64,000 nt of DNA, from contig CAYPAX010000008.1 in NCBI GenBank assembly GCA_964408735.1, positions 1 through 64,000 on the forward strand. Reading direction: 5' to 3'. This stretch comes from UBA7887 sp964408735 (GTDB lineage Bacteria; Pseudomonadota; Alphaproteobacteria; UBA7887). Position 1 is the first letter of the stretch. Each line of letters starts with the position of its first letter. The position numbers were made by a program, and so were the translations under genes. The notes below the pieces were generated by a model. The model was not told where the DNA came from. It worked only from the letters and a program-made list of their open reading frames with translations, and ran no database searches. This document shows positions 1 through 11,254 of the stretch, piece by piece.

Positions 1-1382
1 TCGCACCCATCGCGCATTTGATTGAGCCGGGCGTCGCCTTTGAGACGTTGCTTAGAGCCAGCGTCGAAGACGACATTATCAGTCATCCCGGCGATAATGC
101 CGAGGCCAGGATACAGACGCGGCTGGCCCAGCATCGCAATCCCGGTGAAGACATCGAGGTTATGCTAAGCGATGGCCGCTGGCTGATTATCAACGAGCGC
201 CGCACAAGCGAGGGTGGCGTCACACTGGTTCACACCGACATTACCAAGCTGAAGCAAGTCGAGGCGGAATTGCGTCTCGCCCAAGCCCGTTTCGTGGAGG
301 CGGTCGAGAGCCTGCCGATGTCGTTCATCATCTATGATGATGAAGACCGCGTTGTCTTGGCTAACAGTGTTACCGAGGAATTCTTTCCTGCCCTCAAAGG
401 TTACCTTGAGCCCGGCACCTCTGCCCGGGAGATGATCCGCCGCAACCTCGCTGCCAAGTGGTTCCCGGATGCTGTTGGCCGAGAGGAAGAATGGATCAAT
501 GCTCGAATTGGCAATTTCCGCGATGAGACCCCCTACACGGAGCTTGTCACTGTCGCCGGCCGTACGCTGCGCGCCATGGATCGCTCGACCTCGGACGGCG
601 GCACGGTTGCCATTCGCCTGGATGTCACGGAGCAAAAGGAGAATGAGCAGGCCCTGCTAACAGCCAAGGAACTGGCCGATGTCGCCAATCGAGCGAAGTC
701 CGAGTTTCTGTCGTCCATGAGCCACGAGCTGCGCACACCTCTCAACGCGATCATGGGTTTTGCACAAATGTTGAGGGATTATTCCGACCAGCCGCTCACG
801 AACGAGCAAAGCACGAGTATCAGACATATCCTTAGCGCAGGAAATCACCTCTTGGGGCTGATCAACGAAGTCCTCGATCTGTCACGAATCGAGGCAGGTC
901 GGCTGGATTTGTCGCTAGAGACTGTGGATTTGATGCAGGTGATCCGGGAGAGCGTGACCCTCGTGCAGCCAGTGGCCAAGCGTGCGCAGATCAATGTGTC
1001 CGTAAACGCACATGGTGTGTCGGGGATCTTTGTCGAAGCCGATCGGAACAGGCTCAAGCAGGTCCTCCTCAATATCTTGTCCAACGCGGTGAAATACAAT
1101 CGGACGAAGGGAACCGTGACCGTTTGCCCTGTCACCCGCAACGGTGACATGGCGCGGATCAATGTGACCGATACCGGCCCCGGCATACCTGCGGCGCGGC
1201 ATGACGAAGTGTTCCGCCCGTTCTCACGCATCGGTGCCGAAGCGTCGAAGATCGAGGGCACTGGCATCGGCCTGACCATAAGCCGTCAGTTGGTCGAGAG
1301 CATGGGCGGCAGTCTCGACTTCGAAAGCACGGTCGGCGAGGGGAGCACATTCTGGATCGAGCTTCCGATTGGTTCGAATTAG
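1..1382 (+). CDS. PAS-domain sensor histidine kinase, 5'-truncated by window edge
   Basis: A two-component kinase that senses an unknown signal through PAS domains and autophosphorylates on histidine. The frame is already open at the first bases, and PAS-like sequence runs through the TTG at 18, so the true start lies upstream of the window. Visible order, counted from that TTG: the end of one PAS domain (ending HTDITKLKQ), a second PAS domain (about 95-205), a HisKA domain with the phospho-acceptor H236 in SHELRTP, then a HATPase domain with N-box NILSNAVKYN, G1 DTGPGIP and G2 GTGIGL. No membrane segment is visible in this part. The next gene is convergent, so no response regulator follows. 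The family assignment is firm; the ligand and partner are unknown. Confidence 0.93.
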   Translation, partial: APIAHLIEPGVAFETLLRASVEDDIISHPGDNAEARIQTRLAQHRNPGEDIEVMLSDGRWLIINERRTSEGGVTLVHTDITKLKQVEAELRLAQARFVEAVESLPMSFIIYDDEDRVVLANSVTEEFFPALKGYLEPGTSAREMIRRNLAAKWFPDAVGREEEWINARIGNFRDETPYTELVTVAGRTLRAMDRSTSDGGTVAIRLDVTEQKENEQALLTAKELADVANRAKSEFLSSMSHELRTPLNAIMGFAQMLRDYSDQPLTNEQSTSIRHILSAGNHLLGLINEVLDLSRIEAGRLDLSLETVDLMQVIRESVTLVQPVAKRAQINVSVNAHGVSGIFVEADRNRLKQVLLNILSNAVKYNRTKGTVTVCPVTRNGDMARINVTDTGPGIPAARHDEVFRPFSRIGAEASKIEGTGIGLTISRQLVESMGGSLDFESTVGEGSTFWIELPIGSN

Positions 1383-1394
1383 TGGAGAATCACG

Positions 1395-2186
1395 CTAAAT
1401 CGCCATCCAGCCGCAATCGACCGGCAGCGTGACGCCGGTGACCGCAGAGGCGGCGTCGCTGGCGAGGTATAGGATAGCGCCGGCCATCTCTTCCGGCTGG
1501 GCGAAGCGGCCCATCGGCGTGCGCTCCTCGACATAGGTCTTCGACGCGTTGTTGGTGCGCAGCGGTATGGTCAGGTCGGTCTCGGTGAAGGTCGGGCCGA
1601 TGGCATTGACGCGTACCCCGCGCGATGCCCACTCTGCAGCCAGCGAGCGCGTCATGTTGACCACGGCGCCCTTGCTCGCGTGATAGGGCAGGTTGGGATA
1701 GAAGCCGCCGCCCGACAGCCCCATGATCGAGGCGATGTTGACGATCGCGCCTTTGCCTTTCGCCAGCATGCGCTTGCCGGCCTCGCGCGAGCAGACGAAG
1801 ACCGCGGTCTGGTTCACGGAAATAATGAAGTCCCAGGTCTCGGTGGGCATGGATTCTGCCGGATCGCGGCGCGCCGTTCCGGCATTGTTGATGAGAATAT
1901 CGATGCCGCCGAAGGCCTCGGCGACTTCATCGAAGACCTGAACGATCGCGGCCTCGTCGGTGACGTCGCAGACCCAGGCGCGGGCTTCGCCGCCGGCCTC
2001 GGCGATTTCGCCGACGGTCTGCTGCGCCGTGGCCTCCTCGAGGTCGAGCACGGCGACCTTGGCCCCGGCCTCGGCCAGCGCCAGGCAGGCGATGCGCCCC
2101 AGACCCTTGCCGCCGCCCGTGACGATGGCGGCATCGCCGTCGAGGCGAAAGCTCGCCAGAACCGAGAAGGATCGTCTGTCGTCCAT
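1395..2186 (-). CDS. SDR family NAD(P)-dependent oxidoreductase
   Basis: A 263-residue classical short-chain dehydrogenase/reductase. It shows the cofactor motif TGGGKGLGR near the N-terminus, NNAG in the middle and the catalytic YHASK, with a serine about 12 residues upstream. The C-terminus ends in the usual VDCGWM-type tail. I chose the ATG at 2186 because the Rossmann fold begins about 17 residues later; the frame stays open far upstream but overlaps the preceding gene there. It lies 11 bases downstream of an RraA-like gene on the same strand, suggesting one transcript and a shared carbohydrate or hydroxy-acid pathway. The substrate cannot be read from the sequence. Confidence 0.9.
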   Translation of the reverse strand: MDDRRSFSVLASFRLDGDAAIVTGGGKGLGRIACLALAEAGAKVAVLDLEEATAQQTVGEIAEAGGEARAWVCDVTDEAAIVQVFDEVAEAFGGIDILINNAGTARRDPAESMPTETWDFIISVNQTAVFVCSREAGKRMLAKGKGAIVNIASIMGLSGGGFYPNLPYHASKGAVVNMTRSLAAEWASRGVRVNAIGPTFTETDLTIPLRTNNASKTYVEERTPMGRFAQPEEMAGAILYLASDAASAVTGVTLPVDCGWMAI

Positions 2187-2197
2187 GATCCGCGCTC

Positions 2198-2845
2198 CTA
2201 GAACTTGCCGAATTTGAGATAGGCATCCTTGGGGTCGACGCCTGAGAGGATGGCGTCGCGCACTTTGTCCTCGGCGGCGACCGCCTCTTCGGCCTTGGTG
2301 ATGACTGTCTCCACGTGGTCTTGCGGAATCACCACGGCGCCGTCCTTGTCGGCGATCAGGTAGTCGCCGCTGTAGATATCGAGCTGGCCGATGCGCACGC
2401 TGGTGCCCATCTCGCCGACGCGCCAGCGCCCGGCGATATCGGCCGGCGTGCGGCCCGTGCAGAAGACGGGAAAGCCGAGCTTGAGGATGAAATCGACATC
2501 GCGGCAGAGACCGTCGGAGACATAGCCGAGCACGCCGCGCACTTTCAGCGTCTCGGCCGACAGCTCGCCCATCAGGGCGATGGAGGTGTCGTTGGGCTGG
2601 CAAACCACCACATGGCCCGCCGGCGCGGCAGAGAGGAACTCTGTCCAGCCCAGCAGGGACTCGTCGCGGCTGACGTGAGGCGCGCGGATGCCCGAAAGCG
2701 TCCAGATCGGTCCAGCGAGGGTGCGCTCCGGATCGAGTGCCTGGATCTCGGGCGGCAGGGCCTGGCCGGCCATGCCCATATCGGAAAGCGTGTCGTAGAC
2801 CACGCCCGTGTAAAGCGCGCGCAAGCGCTCGCTAAGATCGGTCAT
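2198..2845 (-). CDS. RraA-like / HMG-type aldolase family protein
   Basis: A 215-residue protein of the RraA/4-hydroxy-4-methyl-2-oxoglutarate aldolase family. Members either cleave 2-keto-4-carboxylate compounds with a divalent metal or, in RraA proper, inhibit RNase E. The conserved core GELSAETL...RGVLGYVSDG followed by CRD is present. The Arg-Asp pair needed for aldolase metal binding is retained, as is the GDYLIADKDGAVVIP segment. Keeping the RD pair and sitting next to an SDR both favour an enzyme over an RNase E regulator. It is first in a two-gene operon with the SDR. Confidence is high for the family and moderate for an aldolase role. Confidence 0.88.
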   Translation of the reverse strand: MTDLSERLRALYTGVVYDTLSDMGMAGQALPPEIQALDPERTLAGPIWTLSGIRAPHVSRDESLLGWTEFLSAAPAGHVVVCQPNDTSIALMGELSAETLKVRGVLGYVSDGLCRDVDFILKLGFPVFCTGRTPADIAGRWRVGEMGTSVRIGQLDIYSGDYLIADKDGAVVIPQDHVETVITKAEEAVAAEDKVRDAILSGVDPKDAYLKFGKF

Positions 2846-2867
2846 CGTTCTTCCACTCGATTGGGTG

Positions 2868-3035
2868 TTATTCGCCTGTCTGGATGACGCACTCGTTGCT
2901 GCTGGGGTCGAAGTCGCCGGGGCACATCATGCGCACAGGATTGAAATCGTCGCGCTGGGCCGAACACGCGCCGAGCGCCAGCCCGGCGGCGAGGATGCAC
3001 AGGGCTGCGATATGGCGTGTCGGTTTCTTGGTCAT
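2868..3035 (-). CDS. Small lipoprotein
   Basis: A 55-residue exported lipoprotein, too short for most gene callers. A charged N-terminus (MTKKPTRH) is followed by a hydrophobic stretch ending in the lipobox LGAC, with the acylated cysteine at residue 24. The mature part is only about 32 residues and carries two more cysteines (MMCPGD, NECVIQ) that could form a disulfide. The ATG at 3035 is supported by an AGAGGA Shine-Dalgarno sequence just upstream; the open frame extends further but without signal-peptide character. It stands alone between the RraA-like gene and mmcB. Function unknown. Confidence 0.7.
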   Translation of the reverse strand: MTKKPTRHIAALCILAAGLALGACSAQRDDFNPVRMMCPGDFDPSSNECVIQTGE

Positions 3036-3078
3036 GACGAGATCCTCTTGCGGCGGAGCGCGGCGGCGCAGGCGGCGA

Positions 3079-3621
3079 CTATAGCCCGCTTTCGTCAAGC
3101 CGCGAAAGCCGTCCTGCCGCGGCATGGGCAAAGAGCAGGGTTTGGCGATTGCGTGCCGCCGTGGCCATAGGCGAATGCGGTGCCGGGCGCACTACCTCTC
3201 CGCCAAAACGGTCGGCCACCATGATGCCAGTGTCTTCAGGCAGTTGGCCCAGGGGAAAGTCGGCGGCGACGGCGAAAAAGAAACGGTCGCAGGCATCGAG
3301 ATAGGCCGGCCATTTGTCGTCGGCGCGCAGGTCCGGCAGGCCCGACTTGACTTCGACGATGGCAAAGCGGCCGCGCCCGTCGAGGCCGATGATATCGACC
3401 CGGCGGCCATTGGCGAGGCGCATTTCTGTCAGGCTGCGATAGCCGAGATCGCCGAGCAGGCGCGCCGCCCCACGGGTGATGTCCTCGGCGCTGGCCAGCC
3501 CGTTGCTCACCGGATCCCGATCGGCCAAATCGGGCCGGCTGCCGGGAATCGCACGATGCGCACGCACCAGCGGCCGTTTGGTCCGCTGCCGTGCCTCCCC
3601 GAAGGGCAAATCGTGCTGCAT
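3079..3621 (-). CDS. mmcB: MmcB family DNA repair protein (putative endonuclease)
   Basis: A homologue of the alphaproteobacterial MmcB protein, linked in Caulobacter to mitomycin C resistance and thought to be a PD-(D/E)xK-type nuclease. The family signature is clear: NGRRVDIIGLDGRGRFAIVE followed by VKSG gives the D...ExK nuclease core, then DDKWPAYLDACDRFFFAVA and GIMVADRFGGEVVR. At 180 residues it is longer than usual because of an N-terminal extension of about 45 residues. The real start may lie downstream of the ATG used here, which has no good ribosome site. Its neighbours (a lipoprotein and a small oxidase subunit) do not suggest a shared pathway. Confidence 0.82.
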   Translation of the reverse strand: MQHDLPFGEARQRTKRPLVRAHRAIPGSRPDLADRDPVSNGLASAEDITRGAARLLGDLGYRSLTEMRLANGRRVDIIGLDGRGRFAIVEVKSGLPDLRADDKWPAYLDACDRFFFAVAADFPLGQLPEDTGIMVADRFGGEVVRPAPHSPMATAARNRQTLLFAHAAAGRLSRLDESGL

Positions 3622-3661
3622 GGTCTCGACCCGCGGCGGCTTGCCGCGAGCGTCGATGCCG

Positions 3662-3790
3662 TTAGGTCAGGAATAGCGCCATCAGCGCCAAGGTTACGGC
3701 CACCGCCGCCGTGGAGTAGATCGTCAGGCGCACGAACGCCTTCCACGTGACTTGATGTTCCTCAAGCGATTGTTGTGCGTTGTATGCCAT
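3662..3790 (-). CDS. aa3-type cytochrome c oxidase subunit IV (small membrane protein)
   Basis: A 42-residue single-span membrane protein. It reads MAYNAQQSLEEHQVTWKAFV, then one hydrophobic helix rich in Ala, Val, Leu and Thr, ending in FLT. This matches the small alphaproteobacterial aa3 oxidase subunit IV family (COX4_pro_2): a short charged head with HQxTWxxFV, then a transmembrane helix and almost nothing after it. In the Paracoccus and Rhodobacter enzymes this subunit packs against the core oxidase without being catalytic. The gene is a stand-alone cistron here; the other oxidase genes are not in the window. Identified by reading the sequence directly. Confidence 0.75.
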   Translation of the reverse strand: MAYNAQQSLEEHQVTWKAFVRLTIYSTAAVAVTLALMALFLT

Positions 3791-3901
3791 TCTCGATGAT
3801 CCCCTGGGCTGTGTTCCCCTGCTAACAGGGCGCTAGAAATAGCCCACCCGGGGGCCCGGCACAAGACCGTGCAGGCCGGGGAAGATTCACGGACCCCGGG
3901 G

Positions 3902-3929
3902 CTTGTGTTGCAAAATTACAACATTATAT
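3902..3929 (+). promoter_or_regulatory. Heat-shock (RpoH-type) promoter candidate for clpB
   Basis: CTTG at 3902-3905 is followed after 17 bases by ATTATAT at 3923-3929. That is close to the alphaproteobacterial sigma-32 pattern CTTG-N17/18-CYTATNT. It sits about 30 bases upstream of the clpB start, in a short AT-rich patch (also containing TGTTG...CAACA) between GC-rich flanks. The position and the heat-shock gene behind it make it plausible; no start site is proven. Confidence 0.5.
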
Positions 3930-3960
3930 CTCCGGTGGACCGCAGTCGCTGGGGATAGCC

Positions 3961-6551
<2,591 letters not shown>

Positions 6552-6555
<4 letters not shown>

Positions 6556-9500
6556 CGCTCGTCCTCGGCGCCGTCCTGGGCGACGGCACGAATGCCCGGC
6601 AGCTCCGCATACATGACCTGAAGCCGGTCACGCTCGGCCGCGAACCGCGCCAGGTCCGTTCCCGCCAGCCGCACGCCCGTAGGCAGCTTGACGCTCAGCG
6701 GGTTGACCTGCTTGCCATTGTGTAGAATTTCGTAGTGCAGGTGCGGTCCGGTGGACAGCCCGGTGCTGCCGACAAAGCCGATGGTCTGCCCTTGGATCAC
6801 GCGCTTGCCTGCATAGATGCCTTTGGCATAGCTCTTCAGGTGCGCATAGGCAGTGCTGTAATCGCTGTTGTGGCGGATACGCACATAGTTGCCATAGCCG
6901 CTAAAGCGCGAGGCGCGCTCTACCACGCCATCGCCTGCGGCATAGATAGGCGTGCCGCGCGGTGCCGCAAAATCCAGGCCCTTGTGCATCTTGTTGTAGC
7001 CCTGCACCGGGTGGCGGCGCACGCCGAAACGAGACGACAGGCGCGCACCGTCGATCGGCGTGCGCATCAGCGCCTTTCGCGTGCTGCGGCCCTGGGCATC
7101 GAAATAGTCGACGCGGCCGTCGGCCAGCTGATAGCGGTATAGCGGCGTGTCGGCACCGGACAGGTTCATCGAAGCGAAAAATATGTCACCAGCCTGAACT
7201 TCGTTGCCGGCGTCGTCCACCAGCATGTCGAACATCAGCGTGAAGGTGTCGCCGCGCTGGATATCGCGCTGGAAGTCGACCTCGAAGCTGTAGATGCGGA
7301 TCAGCTCCATCATCACCGAAAGCGGCAGGCCGGCTTCGACGGCGGCATTGTAGAGGCTCGAGTCGATGACGCCCTCGACGCGGCGCAGGTCGCGGACCAG
7401 GTCCTTGTCGACATAGCCCGAGACGAAATCGCCTTCCTCGAGGCGCACCACCTCGAGGCGCGACTCGCCGCCCATGTCGAGACTGATGGCGCCGAGCTGC
7501 AATTGCGATTCCGGCTGCCCGGCCAGGCCGACCCGTTGCTGGGCGCCGACGAAGGTCACCGCCAATTCGTTGCCGGCGCGCAACCGCCGTGGATCGTAGA
7601 GCTCGCGCATGGCGGTGATAGCCTCATGCGCCTCGGCGCGCGCCACGCCTGCGCCGACCAGTGCACCCATCAGGGTATTGCCATTGCCGATGGTCAGGTT
7701 CCGCACCATCACTCCGGCGTTGAGATCGACGATGCGGTGGCCGTTGACCCGGCTTGCCAGGTCGTCGCCTGCCGGCTCCTCGGCGGCCGCGGCCTGGCGC
7801 TCCTCGGGCGGCAGGCTGGCGAGGCGCCGGTCTTGTGCCTCGGCCGTCTGCAGCGCTTCCTCCAGCGCCGCGATATTTGTCTTATGCGCTTGGAAGCTCT
7901 CGCCTTTGCGTTCGACGATGACGGCGGATTTGCGCCCCGATTGAAGGGTAAAGCCGATCAGTCGCGCCTCGCCGATGCTGCCGGCGATCTCCACCACCAG
8001 ACGCTGGCCGATATTGAGGCGATTGGGATTGTGCACTTTGCGCAAGCCGATCAGCGCGCGAACGATGTCGCCCTTGCCGGCGCCGGCATCGGCGAGCAGG
8101 GCGGACAGATTGTCGCCGCGAGCAATGGTCGCCACGCTGAAGCTGTGGCTTATCGGCGGCAGGTCCGCAGGATCGACCGCGGGCTCGGTCTCGACCACCT
8201 CCGGCTCGGCTTCGACCTCGAACTCTTCAGCCGCCGGCACGTGAATGACGGCGGGCGAGGGCGCGCTGGCCGCAACCTCGGCCAAATCTTCAGTCAGTGG
8301 CCAACCCAGCACCACGGCTTCGTTGCCGCGCAGCTTGGCGGACAGGCCGACAAGCTGCTGCCGGCCGCCACTTTGCGGCGCCGCGAAGGTCAGGCGGAAG
8401 GTCTCGCCGATTTGCAGGCGCCGCATGTCTACAATCTTGGCCAGCTCGCGCACGGCGCGGTTCGCCTCTTCGCGGTTGGCGCCGGCCGATACCAGACGAT
8501 TGAAAAGGATCTCGTTCTTGCCGAGCGTGATGCTGCGGGTCTCGGTCTCACCGGCTGGCGCTTCGCGCTCCGTCAGCCCCACCACCAGGGTCTGCTCAGG
8601 CACGTCTTCACCGGCTGCTTCCGTCTGCTCCGCGGCCTCCTGGGCACGCTCGTCGCCTGCAACCACGGCGGCCGGGCCGTGATGCCAGCCGCCCTCGACG
8701 CCGCGACCGACCACGCTCTGGCGCCCGCCGCGAAGGGTCAGGGCAACACCTGCCAGGCGCGAGCCCTCGTCGCCGGTCTCGAACGTCACCGTTACGGCCT
8801 GGCCGATCTGCAGGCGCCGCAGATTGATCCGCTCGCCGACCTTCTCGGATGCGGCATAGGCGTCGCTGGTGCTGGCACCGGCCTCGATCAGCAGGCGGTA
8901 AAGGGACTGGCCGCGTTGCAGAACCATATCGCGTGCCGACAGGCCGCCGCTGTCGTCAGGTGCCAGCTCGACGATCGAATTCAAGAGCGTTTCCGCTTCC
9001 GCCGCCGTCATGCGCTTGGCCGAGAAGCGATCGCCGAAATCTCGAAATGCGACGGCGACCTTGTCGTTGCGAAGATTGAGAGAGACGCTGATCAAACGGT
9101 TGCTGGCGCCGCCCGTGGTCATCGGGTCGAGGCGCAGTGTGACGCGCTGGCCGATCTGCAAGCGCCGCAAATTGTAGACCCGGCCAAGCGCCGCGACGGC
9201 GTTGGCGGTTTCGTTGCGCCCGACCCCTGCAGCATGGAGAATATCGGCCAGGGTTTGTCCGCGCGTAATCCGCAGCGTGCGCGTGGTCGCCTGAGCCGGC
9301 TCGAAGCCGCGCCCTTGTACGGCCGTGCCATCGCCCAAGGCATCATCGGGATAGCCGATGCGATAGACCTTGGCGCCGCCCTCGTAGCGCACGAGGGAAC
9401 TGCCCAGGTCGATTACGCCTTCATTGGCAAAGGATGCCGAGGGTAATGCAAGGCACGCAAAAGCAGCGGCCACCCCCCCCAGCGTACGCGCAAAGCTCAT
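6552..9500 (-). CDS. Very large M23 peptidoglycan endopeptidase with five LysM-like repeats
   Basis: A secreted, MepM-like zinc endopeptidase of 982 residues, about twice the usual size. A signal peptide (about 1-26) is followed by five copies of a LysM-like module at roughly 74-124, 193-241, 322-372, 454-506 and 599-651. Each opens with a GxTL/GQSL turn and closes in RRLQIGQ or a variant. The C-terminal M23 domain (about 815-940) keeps the zinc and catalytic residues: H839 and D843 in HKGLDF, H887 in YAHL, and H922 in HLHYE. Acidic linkers separate the modules. It starts at the ATG at 9500, with GGAG eight bases upstream. A TTGACA at 9619-9614 (minus strand) may be its -35 element. Likely periplasmic and active during cell-wall growth. 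Confidence 0.92.
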
Positions 9501-9658
9501 GCGCAAGACTCCGTCAGTTTCCTATCCGCCACACGCCGGGACGCTCTAACCGGCCATGCTTGACCGCATATTACGGTCTAAGCGTGAACAAAAATGTGAC
9601 GAAAGTCCTATTTTGTCAATCAAATCCGAAATTTATGAGAATTTTCGCAAACCTGAAT

Positions 9659-10411
9659 CTACGGTGCCGCGAACACCCGTTGCAGCAGGGCAGTGGTACG
9701 TGCTCCCGGGTTGTTGCGGATAGCGGCTTCCTCCTGCGCCAGCTTGTGGAAAAGGCCGCTCAGGGTCATTTCCAGGGCATAATTGGCGATATCGCCTTTG
9801 ACGTCGGGCGCCAGCGGCATGGCGTCGTAGGGGCCCATCATCGAATCATAGGCGCGCACCACACCGGTATCGGCCATGGCGGAATCGACGATGGGACGCA
9901 TGCGCGCGACCAGGTCAGGCGTCATGATGCGCTCGAAATATCGTGTCGCAGCGTCGTCGGGCCCGTTGTAGATGGCCCTGGCGTCATCCAGGGTCATGGC
10001 GGCGATGGCATTGAGAAACACCTCGCGCGCTTGCGGCGCGGCGGTCTCTGCGGCACGGTTGAGGCGCAGCTCCAGATCGTCGCCCAACCCACCCATGCCG
10101 ACCCGCGAAAGCACGCCATGCACGTCGGCGAGATAGCCGGGGAGGGGGATGTGAATCTCGGAATCCCCATTATAGCCATCGAAGCGGCCGACCAGGTCGA
10201 CGACGCGCCCGGTGCCCACGCGCAGGGCCTCGATCAGGCCGTCGGCGACCTCGACGGTGCTGAGCGCGCCGACCGCCGCGGCGCTGCCGCCGTCGCTCGG
10301 CTGCACCTCCCGCAAGATATCCAGGGCGTCGTCGAGAAGATTGTCGGTCGCCACGGCCGGGCCATGAAAGGCGCAGACGGCGATGGCAGGCAGGATCCAT
10401 CTCGCTTTCAT
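9659..10411 (-). CDS. DUF4197 domain-containing exported protein
   Basis: A 250-residue protein with a signal peptide (MKARWILPAIAVCAFHGPAVA) and a mature part matching DUF4197. The family segments are IPLPGYLADV, GLGDDLELRLNRAAETAAP and the ending LFHKLAQEEAAIRNNPGART. Proteins of this family are periplasmic and of unknown function. The ATG at 10411 has AGGGAG just upstream; the frame is open further upstream but overlaps the next gene there. It lies 19 bases after another exported protein on the same strand, so the two are probably cotranscribed. Confidence 0.85.
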   Translation of the reverse strand: MKARWILPAIAVCAFHGPAVATDNLLDDALDILREVQPSDGGSAAAVGALSTVEVADGLIEALRVGTGRVVDLVGRFDGYNGDSEIHIPLPGYLADVHGVLSRVGMGGLGDDLELRLNRAAETAAPQAREVFLNAIAAMTLDDARAIYNGPDDAATRYFERIMTPDLVARMRPIVDSAMADTGVVRAYDSMMGPYDAMPLAPDVKGDIANYALEMTLSGLFHKLAQEEAAIRNNPGARTTALLQRVFAAP

Positions 10412-10430
10412 GACTTGGTCTCCCTGCACA

Positions 10431-11093
10431 TTACTCGCACTCGGCTGGCAGCTCCGGCATGATCTCCAATGCTTCGCCCAGGCGCATGGCCTGCGCCATC
10501 GCATCCGTCTCCGCTTCCAGCTCCAGCTGCTTGGCGTAGATCTGATAATACCCCGAGACAACGTTGCCCGCCCGCAAGCCGAGCTGCACCGAGACGGCGT
10601 CTGCGTCGAACTGGCTGTAGTGCCAGGAGTTTCCCATCTGCAGCGAGCCGAGATATTCCGACGGCCGCTCTTCCACCCAGGGTTCGCGGTAGTGTTCGGC
10701 ACTGCCCTCGCCATAACGCTCGACCAGGAAGTCGCGCAGCTCGTCGTAGCGGGCCAACAGCTCGCTGCCCTCGCCGCTGGTGTCGCGTATCGACTGGCCT
10801 TGAACGGAGATGCGCCAGAGCCGGTCGTCAAAGCCGAGGAACACGATGACCTGGGCGATATCCGGCAACCAAGCCTGCAAGCCGTGAACCAGGAAGCCAC
10901 GGCCATCGTTCTCGTCGAGGCACATGTCGTCGAGCGTGATGTCGGCATCGCTCTCGAGAAGCTCGTCGAGCGACATGCCCCAGGCCAGCCCGAGCGCTTC
11001 CTCGATCCCGGGCTCGGCGGCGGCAGGCGTGCAAAGCATCGCTGCCGCCAGGCAGTACCATCCCACCAGGATCTGCTTGCTCAAAGACCACAT
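10431..11093 (-). CDS. Hypothetical exported protein
   Basis: A 220-residue protein I do not recognise. The N-terminus is a clear signal peptide (MWSLSKQILVGWYCLAAAML, cleavage near CTPAAA). The mature protein is acidic, with a repeated-looking LDELLES/LDDMCLDE start, two or three cysteines and a predicted mixed fold; no membrane segment follows the signal. A periplasmic location is likely. It is upstream of, and probably cotranscribed with, the DUF4197 gene. The intergenic space upstream (11094-11254) separates it from the divergent fhs gene and must hold promoters for both. Confidence 0.7.
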   Translation of the reverse strand: MWSLSKQILVGWYCLAAAMLCTPAAAEPGIEEALGLAWGMSLDELLESDADITLDDMCLDENDGRGFLVHGLQAWLPDIAQVIVFLGFDDRLWRISVQGQSIRDTSGEGSELLARYDELRDFLVERYGEGSAEHYREPWVEERPSEYLGSLQMGNSWHYSQFDADAVSVQLGLRAGNVVSGYYQIYAKQLELEAETDAMAQAMRLGEALEIMPELPAECE

Positions 11094-11254
11094 CAGCGCT
11101 TGTCCTCAACGTCTTGGTCCAGCCTATCGCCATCCCTGTCGCAGCTCCCCGGCAATGGCGATCGCAACAGGGTAGCAAATCCCTTGATTGTTGGTGAAAA
11201 ATCGCTACGACCGGCCCCGCGGCGCGATAGTCCGCCGACCGGGAGAGCAATACC

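Noticed and set aside
7503..9446. Long open frame (647 codons) on the plus strand opposite the M23 peptidase gene
   Set aside because: It is the mirror of a well-supported gene in GC-rich DNA; composition is Arg/Gly/Ala-heavy and no family motif is seen.
11094..11254. Tetrahydrofolate riboswitch before fhs
   Set aside because: The leader lacks the conserved paired core, and only a weak promoter could be drawn.
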